From assembly GCA_019096155.1 (NCBI GenBank), contig JAHCVI010000001.1:1612001-1676000 (forward strand): 64,000 nucleotides of DNA, written 5' to 3'. A model generated the notes under the pieces. It was not told where the DNA came from. It searched no databases and saw only the letters and a program-made list of their open reading frames with translations. The DNA is from Staphylotrichum longicolle. Its lineage: Eukaryota; Ascomycota; Sordariomycetes; Sordariales; Chaetomiaceae. Numbering within the stretch: the stretch's first letter is position 1; every line of letters begins with the position of its first letter. Below are positions 52,882 through 62,284 of the stretch, in pieces. The translations under genes were made by a program, and so were the position numbers.

Positions 52882-53751
52882 ATGGCGCCGAAGAAGAAAG
52901 GGCCTTCAAAAAGCCTGGCGGCCGGGCGACCACCTATCCTTCAACGAACCAAGTCAATTTCAAGGAACGCAACCAAGGCTCTCATCAACAAACACCATCT
53001 GCTGCATAAGAGAAAGCGGCAGGCAGCAGCAAAGGGCGACAAGGCAGAGGAAGCTGCCATCGACGCCGAGATTGAAGCTCTAGGGGGCATTGAGAGCTAT
53101 CAGGAAGCCAGTCTGCAGGGCCAGAGACACGACCGAGGAGGCGACAGTTCCCGCGTTCTCATGCAATGGTTGGAACCGTGTCTCTCATCCCAGCCGGCAG
53201 ACACGGGCCGACGTCTTCGCCTGTTGGAGGTTGGGGCACTCAGCACGCAAAACGCTTGCTCCAAGAGTGGCCACTTTGACATTGAGAGGATCGACTTGAA
53301 CAGCCAAGGGGAGGGGATTCTACAACAGGACTTCATGGAGCGGCCCCTGCCACAGGACGAGTCTGAGCGGTTCGACATCATATCTCTTTCGCTCGTCCTC
53401 AACTACGTCCCGGAACCCAAAGGAAGAGGAGACATGCTCCGCCGAACTACACAGTTTCTGCGCGCTCCAGGACGATACATCGACTCTCCCCAACTGGCAG
53501 CCAACTTTCCGAGTCTCTTTCTCGTCCTGCCAGCGCCCTGCGTGACGAACTCTCGGTACCTGGACGAGGAGAAGTTGACCGCCATCATGGAGTCCCTTGG
53601 ATATGTCAACGTGGCATCCAAGACGACACAACGGCTGGTTTATCATTTGTGGAAAAGAGATCGAGCTTGCAAAGGGACTCAGCGCTCGTTCCAAAAGAAA
53701 GAAATCCGTTCTGGACCGACCCGGAACAACTTTGCTGTCATCTTGAGTTGA
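52882..53751 (+). CDS. bmt2: 25S rRNA adenine-N1 methyltransferase (BMT2 type)
   Basis: Nucleolar SAM enzyme; the yeast founding member makes m1A2142 in 25S rRNA. A single exon of 289 aa. The basic start MAPKKKGPSKSLAAGRPPIL and LINKHHLLHKRKRQAAAKGD precedes a helix IDAEIEALGGIESYQEASLQ that is typical of the family. The Rossmann-type SAM region follows: LRLLEVGALSTQNAC, FDIERIDLNSQGEGILQQDF, MERPLPQDESERFDIISLSL and VLNYVPEPKGRGDMLRRTTQ. After that come LFLVLPAPCVTNSRYLDEEK and MESLGYVNVASKTTQRLVYH, then KEIRSGPTRNNFAVIL. The Leu-Glu-Val-Gly motif replaces the classical D/ExGxGxG, as known for this family. The start is the first in-frame ATG; an out-of-frame ATG seven bases earlier opens a 44-codon overlapping frame to 53009. 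Confidence 0.92.
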   Translation: MAPKKKGPSKSLAAGRPPILQRTKSISRNATKALINKHHLLHKRKRQAAAKGDKAEEAAIDAEIEALGGIESYQEASLQGQRHDRGGDSSRVLMQWLEPCLSSQPADTGRRLRLLEVGALSTQNACSKSGHFDIERIDLNSQGEGILQQDFMERPLPQDESERFDIISLSLVLNYVPEPKGRGDMLRRTTQFLRAPGRYIDSPQLAANFPSLFLVLPAPCVTNSRYLDEEKLTAIMESLGYVNVASKTTQRLVYHLWKRDRACKGTQRSFQKKEIRSGPTRNNFAVILS

Positions 53752-55313
53752 ACCGACCACGATGCCTGGGCACAGCTTACGATCCTTCTCGGCGAGTATT
53801 GCCCTCTGAGAAACATTCATCGTCACCTGAAGCTTGCTCAAGCTCGAAGGACATCCGACTGCAGCGGCATTCCCAATCCGGCAGCCCGTGCTTCGGCGAA
53901 TGCTCAACACGGCGATCCAGAACCCTTGACGGCCTGCAAGGAGAATGCCACATCAAGCGCGCACATTCCAATCCCCCCCTGAGGCCGATCTGCTGAGACA
54001 TTGGCATCTGCAACGCCGCCCTCAGCTGCGTCAGCCCAGAAAGGGTCCGATCCCGCACCTGGTCAGATTGTGAAGTCCAGAAATCCAAGATCCGGGACCA
54101 CCCGTTTCAGTGCAGGCCAAGGACCAGCCGAGCAGAAGACCCCGATGCCGCCCTTGTTGCCGGTCGTATTCAGCGGTCCTCATGTGCCCCCGCGCAGCGG
54201 TGAGGGGCTGGGTCAAGGCGACCCCTATTCAGTGAGCTACCCATGGAGACCGAGCCGGACTTCCTAGTCTGTGAGGCGGAGGCTTCAGGCTCGGTTATGG
54301 TAATCGAGAATCAATGCTTCCACTAGATCGGATCTGTGGCATTTGCTTCGGGACGTATCGACTGGGTGACATGCGATGTGGCTTCGCAAGCAACGCCGAG
54401 GGCGGAAAGGCGTCTAATCTTCAGAGACCATAGCGCCCTCAATCCCTTTTCACACATCTCGGAATGCCAGCCAGCCACTGAACACAGCATCCACCTAGCT
54501 AATAGGACCCCGCTGCCGTCAAAAGATCGTCCGGGATCACGAGGTTCGCCCCTCGCGGGGTTGCCAACGTTGCCAGATCTTTCGTGGAAACGGAGACGCA
54601 GTTCAAGATGTTGAGCTTGCCAGTCACCTGTTGAGCAAAGTTCCACATTTCGCCGACAACACGAGTTTGGAACCACCGACTGCGAACGGTTTCCGATTTG
54701 TTCTCCAGACGCAGGCTTGGCCCCATGATACCAGCGCAGATTGATCAGATGACGGCAGGCTGGAAAAGGAGTGGGGGCAGACGCCAGCCACGGCGCGATG
54801 CCCCCGGCCGCATTTCCCCAGGTTTTGAGGGGTAAAAGGGAGCTAACGCGGTCTTGGCGCATCAAGGGGGAGCTCTACACGGAAATCGGTTTTATGATCC
54901 GATCCTCATCCCACGCAAAAAGAGTCGCGTGAGAACTGGTGGCCTATCGGAGGTCTTGTTGTTTCGTTGGGGGAGGGAGATGGAAATTCAGGGGTTGGGC
55001 TCGGCTAACCGAAGGGTAAACATTGGAGGCACGAACGCGAGGGCACACACCAACCCAATCTTAGCTTGCTCTTGGGCGACCTCGCAACCATCGGGAAGCG
55101 GAGCGATGAGACTCATGGGAGTACCCGCCTCGCTACGCGGTCGGTTCCAGGGCGATGGGTCCCACGCTGCCAAACAGAGTAGTAACGGATCCAGCGAAGA
55201 CAAACCCAACTCTTGGCTGTCCCCAAAGGCATCCACAACCAAGCTCACTCTGACCCCCAACCCGCACCGCCACGTAGACAATTGCACATGCTCCGAAGTT
55301 ACGTGTGTCGTAC
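53752..55313. other. Convergent gene-free stretch between BMT2 and UTR4
   Basis: About 1.6 kb between facing stop codons, longer than needed for two 3' ends. No protein-like frame, repeat or RNA gene was recognised in it. Confidence 0.5.
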
Positions 55314-56529
55314 CTACAACTCATCAAAGCTCTTCACCACCTTGTGCACCCTCCTCGCCTCCTCCCCGACCTCCGCGTTCCCCGGCCGGTCCACAACAAC
55401 GCTCTGCATCCCGGCCTCCTTGGCCGCCTCCACCTCCCTCACATTATCACTCAGGAACAACCACTCCCCCACCGCGAATTGCGGGTACTTAGCCGCGATC
55501 TTCTCGTAGCTGGCCCGCTCCGTCTTGGGCCCCGCGTTGACCGTGTCAAAGTAGTCCTCGATCACGGGGCTCAGGTCCGCGGGCTCCCCGTTGGTGTGCC
55601 GGAAGAGCAGCTTCTGCGCGGCCACCGAGCCGGACGAGTAGATCATGACCTGCGCGCCCTGGTCCGCCCGCCACGCGGCGATGCGCGGCGCGACGTCCGG
55701 GAAGAGCGGGGCCTTGAGCGCGCCCGACGCGTAGCCCGACTCCCACAGGTAGCCCTGCAGGGACTTGAGGTAGGCGATCTTGACGTCGCGGCTCATCAGG
55801 TCGCGGACGTGCGCCGTGAGCGCGGCGGCGTCGGTGGCGTGCTCCGGGGGGAAGGCGGCGAGGTAGGGGGCGAAGGACGGGTTGGTCCATTCTCTGGCGA
55901 GGGTGTCCGGGAGGGCGGTGAGGGCGTAGGGGAACTGTGATGGAATGGTAAGTGAGGGTTGTCCTTGTTGTTGTTAATGTGTACGCTACGAGGGGGGGAA
56001 GGGGGTTGGGGTTAGGGGGGGAAGGGTTGGTTGCTGTGGGTAACTAAGGTACATAACTAAGGTATTGGGCAAGGAAGGGTGTGAGGGGTGAGGGCGGAGT
56101 GTGTAATGGCATCGGGGACTGTGGGACACAGCAACGGTGGCACCCCTCCTGCTTTCTGAGGTTGCTGTGCCACACCAGGATGGGATAGTAGTTGTGGTGG
56201 TGGCCAGTGAAGGAGCGGGAGAGTTTGTAAGGAGGGAGGGGCAGGTCCGGCCATGAGTGGCTGGTTCTGATGTGACGAAAAGGAGGTTGGGCCACCGCCA
56301 CAGTGCCGACAGGATGTTGTGGCATTGTCCGGAAAGGAATCCGTGGTAACACTCACAAGAACATCCTTGACGAATGAGATGGGACAGACTGTGCCCTCTG
56401 TGAACGGAGCAGATGTGTGTTAGCCAATTCCGCGGGCAGTCGATGGATGAATGGCCAGCCAGCACCGAGAACAGGATGTGCCATACCGATGTCGAGGAGC
56501 ACCACACGGGGCTTGGTTGCGGCTGCCAT
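55314..56529 (-). CDS. utr4: Enolase-phosphatase E1 (UTR4/MASA), methionine salvage
   Basis: Bifunctional HAD enzyme that enolises and dephosphorylates 2,3-diketo-5-methylthiopentyl-1-phosphate to the acireductone. Exons on the minus strand: 56529-56487, 56397-56357 and 55934-55314, giving 234 aa, the usual length. HAD motif I is split by the first intron: VVLLDIEGTVCPISFVKDVL (nucleophile Asp, acid Glu as in the E1 subgroup). Exon 3 has FPYALTALPDTLAREW, then DVKIAYLKSLQGYLWESGYA, motif II as QVMIYSSGSVAAQKLL, a motif III region NAGPKTERASYEKIAAKYP and motif IV as FLSDNVREVEAAKEAGM. The tail HKVVKSFDEL closes the fold. The second intron is 422 bases, several times the local norm; no gene was found inside it. 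In Saccharomyces the pathway is not essential unless methylthioadenosine is the sulfur source. Confidence 0.93.
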
Positions 56530-59500
56530 GGTCTGTCGACAGGGGGGTTGTCGTCCGAGGCAAGAGAGTGGCCGGGGTGGGCTGGAAGGCCGGGTCGGCG
56601 GGGGACGGACGGAGTTGGCGGTGTGCCCGGGGCGGACAAGCGGGCCAACAGACCGAGCAGGCCGGAAATTGAAGCCAGCGAGCAGCAGCGAGTTGCTACC
56701 GGTCTTGACCAGGCGGTGAAGAGGTCGTCGAGAGGGAGGCACCACGTTGTCGATGTTGCTTCGTGAGTGGAGCGAAGCTGTGGACAACTGAATGCAGCTG
56801 AAAATTCTCGCGATTTTTTTTTTCGCCGTCGCGCAACTCAATTCGTCTCATGCATGATCACCCGCGACTATCAGACAAAGTAACATCGAGGGATGCGCCG
56901 AGAAAGGTGCTCCTGCAGCTCTGCGTCGGTCTGGGTTGGGGTTGGAGGAAGCAGAGGAATAACCTGCATGGACTAACAAGCTTGGCCAAGAAAAAAAGAA
57001 AGGCGGTCAGGCAACAAGCCATCCCCCAATCCTCCCGAACAGCGTGCAATTGAGTTGATGGATGCTTGAATTTCCATCCGCCCACCACCACCACCACCCC
57101 AATGACCTGCAGAAAGCCACACCCAGCCGCCTGCATGTCGCCCGTGTCTTTTTGTGGATTTTGCGGAGAGACGCAGGGAGAACGAACGACTTCGAGCAGC
57201 GGGACGGCAGGGTTGAGGGTGTGTGTGCTGCAACGCCCCGTCAATACGTCTCGACTAGTAGTCTCGCCCGTCTCTCGACTGAGCACCTGAGAGCACCTGT
57301 GCATTTCGAATGCACCATCAACACCGGACTTGGCTGAAATGGCGACCACGGCACACAGACGGGCCACACAGATCGGGGCACAGACGGAAGCTACCAGAGT
57401 ACATGGTGGTTCACGAATGCCGCACCGACCAGTTCGCCTCCCATCCCGTGTCGACGGCGCTCCAGGGATCCGTTAGTTCCCTTCCTGAGCATTCCCAGGT
57501 CAAGCAGCCTCCCGAGTGGCAGGAACACGGCCTGTGCTGTTGCAGTAGCTGGGAGCCGACAGGGTCAGGCAAAGGTCAGGCAGAACCGAGCCATTCCCTT
57601 GCAGCGGCAAAATGATGCTTGGTTCATGCGGCAACAGCGAGATCGAGGATTCCACTGCACGGCCTCCGTGTCGAACGACTGCCTTCTGCATGTCTCACCG
57701 ACACGTCGAGCGCGAGACATGGCGAAGCTAACAGAAAGTGCTGCAGGAATGCTCATGCGAGGGAGGACGAGGACGGACGGTGTGATTGGGTTGGTAAACA
57801 GCCCGGCTATGGCAACGCATCGGCGCATTCTTCCCACTTCAGCATCACGAGAGCGGCTGATCAGCCACCGCTCCGACTCGCGCCTTGCAACATGTTTTGT
57901 AACCCCGCGCTTTCTCCGGCGGTCTCTCAAACTATCTACCGATCGATTGTCGTACGCCATCTAGAACTGACGATCCACAGCCAGATGCGGGCTGTCGAGT
58001 ATGTCTTGGATCCAAACAGGAGAGGGGCAGCTCTCAACCACAAACACAGGACCCCGCCACGGATGAAGCGTCTGTCATGCGTCGATAGGGGATCTGCACC
58101 ACCCTTTGGCGATTCACCAGTACCGGTAACACGGCCCAGCGAAGGACCCTGAAGATTGGCGTTTCTGGAACGGAGCAGCAAGCGCAACTCGTACCTGGTA
58201 CGATCCGAAGTCGTGGGTTGCTGGGAGCTATGGTAAACAATGCCAAACACACACTGGGGGACTCGCACCCGAAATGTATTGCCGGGGGTCCAGCGCTTGT
58301 TGCTGCTGGCTGCTTGCTGGCCATTGGTGCTTGATGGACACAGCGCGCAATCCTGCGACGGGCAACCCGGACACTCCCACTCGCAGATCAACCGCCCATC
58401 TCCTTCTCGGTTAGCGCCAGGAAGCCTGCAGCTTGGTGTGCGTACAAAGTGCACCTGCGTGTCGCATCAACGCCAACGCCAGAAAGATGGTGGGATGGCC
58501 GCAGACGGGTGTGGTTTGGCGCGACAATCCGACGGGCGCATACCCCCAATTCCCAATTAATCCTCTTGTTTGACCGCCCGACCGCTGGGTGCTCATTAAC
58601 GTTAGCCCTCGAGGTAACCTCACTTGCATCATCGCCCATCTCTGCAGGGCCAATCGACCAGGACCGGCACTCGTTTCAATATCCTCCAGATTGGACGATC
58701 GAGCAAGCAGTGTGGGTGACACTCAACACTTGCCGTCCCTTTATCTCATCTCGTCATGTCCTGGCCAACCCCCGCAATGGGCGGTTTCAACTGCCCAGCC
58801 GAAACATGCTCACGCACCACCCACTTCGGGTTGCCTGGCCTGAGGCCACCGTCTCTCACAGTTGCGTTGATGGATGGGAGCCGATTACGGGGAAGCCTGG
58901 GGTCACACGACGTCACAAGCAGACCAAGCAGCATTCAACATCTCCCCCGACTTCGTGAACCCTGATGGTGACAAAAAAGGGCCTGTGGCTCCAGCACTCA
59001 TTCCTCGGCACTTGGTCATCCCCAACGCTTTTCACAATGGCCTGGCCCTGCCTGTCATTTGACCGAGGTGAAAACATGCTCCATCGATCGGATTCTCCAT
59101 CGGCCGCGAACTGTCGACGGTCCTGCCGTCTCCGTAGTTATCGGCCCTATCAATCCGGACGAGATCGGACGCTGTAGCTGCAACTATCGTACTGTAGCGG
59201 TTCACATGTTGTCACTCTCCTATCCGGCGACAGTAGTGCCCTTCTACGGGCTCCGTAGATAACGTGTTATCGCTCTATTGTCGTCCGTTTCCGTTTCCGG
59301 CATCTCCTGTGATCGCCGACCCCTTTTTCGATCCCACGCAGGACGGGGGTGGGGCTGTGGCCGTGCGTCTCCAATGATGGCATTCGGCCCAGCCGTTGTG
59401 TCCGTGGAACCAGCTGCAAAAACAGGAAACGTGTCGCTGCTCCAGTCTCCAGTTTCCAGTTCCCGAATGATTGCGGATTGGCAATTGTGGATTGCAGATT

Positions 59501-62284
59501 GCGATGGAACCGCTGGGAGCGGGAACTGCCGACTTCTAATCGCCGCGATGGAGACTCTTGTCGCCGCTGCTATTTTCGTGGGAGATACGTCGATGATGGA
59601 GTGACTGCTTCCTTCAATTGGCAACGGGATTGCGGCCACGAAGCAGGGACCGCAAGCCTGCGCCTCAGTGCAGAAAATCAAGGCCGAATGCAGAGCGAAA
59701 GGGGTTGCATGGCCCGTCCAGGGCCCCACCAATGACGGTTCTGGGCCCCCGGCTTCAAGTGAAACGGGAAAACGCTGGAAGCAGTTCCTTGGGGATGAAC
59801 AAAGCAAACGAAAATGGCGACATCCATGGCACGGCGGGAGATGCCTCAGGCGCCCAGGTAACATCCCGGGACGGAGCAATTCGGACCCTTCGAGACCCTG
59901 ATTGCGGCGTAATCTCGCGCAACAGTTTGGTCATCGCTGGCGAAAGCAGTGTCCACACGGCCGTCTGCCCGACTCATCCAGCTCATCAGCTGGGACATTG
60001 CCAATTGTCGCATCGTGGAGCTGTCGGCTTGTCGGAAAGTGGACGATGGATCCGTCTCTGGGGAAAGCACACACTTGGCTCGGCCGGCGGCATGGGTGTG
60101 GGGCCCGGGACTCATCAGCGATCGAACGTGGCCTCACCAGAAGCAACAGTCGCGGTGCCGATGGCCATGGCCGGCGGCAACTGGCCAATTCAGCGTCGCC
60201 AGATGCAGCGGTACCCAACCCCCAAGTCGCCTGCTGTGGTTGGCACGCGGTCGAGGTACAGACGCGTCGGATCTGGGCGGTGTAGCCCCTAAACCAGCTT
60301 CGACACCAGCGAGAACCAGCGAGGCCATGCAGGCTGTCATTGGAGGGCGTCCCACCCGCACCGTGTCAGGGAATGTGTCAAAGAGGCACACGAGGTCAGA
60401 CGACGGAGGGGATTCTGGGGATACTGAAATGGTCATCGAAACGAGATGAGACTAATCCAATCGAGTATCTGCCTAGTCTCGAAGCGGCTAGCCCCTGTGT
60501 TTGCGCTATGCACTGCAAGGGAAAGCGGTGTGCTGCTGTGACTGCCTTGGATGGATCCCATTCGTCATATCCGCTCGGTTGCGTGCAATACGCCCCACAC
60601 ACATACAGTGTCTCCACCAGGCAGGCACGTTAGCTGCCAGCGTGTTTTCTTGCAGCCTGCCCAGTGTCTGCCCAGGTGCCCAGCCGACATTGACTCGGCG
60701 ATCAGCGTGCCATTGGCCACCACCCATGTCTCGCCTCCGTGGCAGGCACGAGGGCCGCTGGCTCAGCCAAGGCCATTCCCCTTTGATCATGGCGGGCACT
60801 CAGCCCACTGTTGATGACAGCCCGGCCACTGTTGTCGCAGCGTTTCTGGGTCCTTCCACCCGCTGCCCGCATCTTCTACCAGTGCTTCCCCCCCGTCCCG
60901 TACCCCCAAGAGACCCAGGCTGCTTCTCGTTCAACCATCATCACCCCCTTCCCACCCACCACCACCTCTCTTCCTTCAAACTCATCCTGCTACCCTCTCC
61001 CTCTCCCTCAGCCGTATCCATTCTGCACGCCTTTGCTGTCCTTGTCGCTGCCACTCCATCACCGGCACTTCGCAATCTCAGTCACTCGGAACGTCCTCTT
61101 TTATAGACGACAAAGACCCGCGACCAGCACTGTGCTGCAGAATCTCCTGGCTCTGAGCTGACAAGCGCCCTCGCCACCCGATACCGCCGCTGTCCAACCG
61201 ACCTTCGCCTTCTTCCCGAAGACGAGTCGACCAGCTCGACCATTGTCCGTACTTGCGACTGGCTTCCCCGGAGCGTCTGGCATACGAGTCTACCCCGACT
61301 TCTCCAGCTTCCACATCAGCAACGCTTCCGTCTCCTTTGCGTCGCCCTCGTGGCACCCTCTGTGCTGCTGATCAAGCCCCGGACCCGGTCGTCCCGCTGC
61401 TGCCCGAATCCCGTCTGCCCCGAGCAATCGCCAGGTCCGATCCGTCTCCACCGGCTGTGAATCACACGCCTCGCCAACCGAACAAGGGGGTCGAAGAGTC
61501 ATCTCTTCGTCCACCTGTTCCCCAAACACCTCGCTACTCCCGCATGTTTTCATCGTCGACTCGCCAGGTGTTCCAATAGCTGCAACTCGTTCCTGGCTTG
61601 CTGTCTGCCACCTGGTCTCTCCTGTCGCCCTCCACCTCCCATCCTCCTCCACGCCCTCCTCCCTCCCGACGATAGCTGCGCCTGTCTCCCGCCGCCCAGC
61701 TTCTCCGACGATTTCGCTCGGTCAACGACGGACGTCTTTACCTCTCATCCTCGTTCCCATCCCACCAATTCCGGCAATCGCTTGGTGACTCCCTCGTCAA
61801 CCTCCAGTCACCTGGGTCGCTCATTCGGCACCCACCCCTGAAGTCGACCTCACCACACAAACAACAACAAAACACTCACTTCATCCGTACCGATGTTATA
61901 ACGACTATTTCTTTTGTTTTTTTCTCGGGACCGCCAGTCCACCCCTTTGACGACCTTCTCGACCGCCTTTTCCTTTTACTGTTGGAACACCAAGAATACC
62001 CTCCCATGAGCCTCGGATAGTGAACGACTTCGGAGCTTTTTTGTTTTTGTTTTCTTTGCCGCTTTGCGCTCTTGTACATCCTTCCGCTTTCCCGTTCTTC
62101 CACTCCTCGCCTCATCTCGACCACCACTCTCTCGGCATCGCGTTGTACAAATTGGAACCCGTGTCTCGATAAGACTGCACTTGACGGCATAGACCGGCTT
62201 TGGGGTACGGCAAAAGCTCATCCGGATCTTGTACCACCACTCTTCGACGCCTCTGTACCCACGCCTATTCCTAATCCCTTCACC
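56530..62284. promoter_or_regulatory. 5.7-kb gene-free stretch upstream of the Ran1/Ksp1-type kinase
   Basis: The longest gap in the window, between two divergent start codons. Short open frames occur throughout but none has domain-like sequence. From about 60850 to 62280 the plus strand is strongly pyrimidine-rich, with CT- and T-rich blocks, the look of an extended promoter or 5' leader. Two minimal upstream frames lie in it: 61893-61901 (Met-Leu-stop) and 62006-62020 (Met-Ser-Leu-Gly-stop). An inverted repeat GATAAC-GT-GTTATC is at 59258-59271. No tRNA, rRNA or transposon gene was recognised. Confidence 0.5.

Noticed and set aside
55305..55940. 211-codon plus-strand frame
   Set aside because: Antisense to the UTR4 main exon; Arg/Val/Gly-rich shadow.
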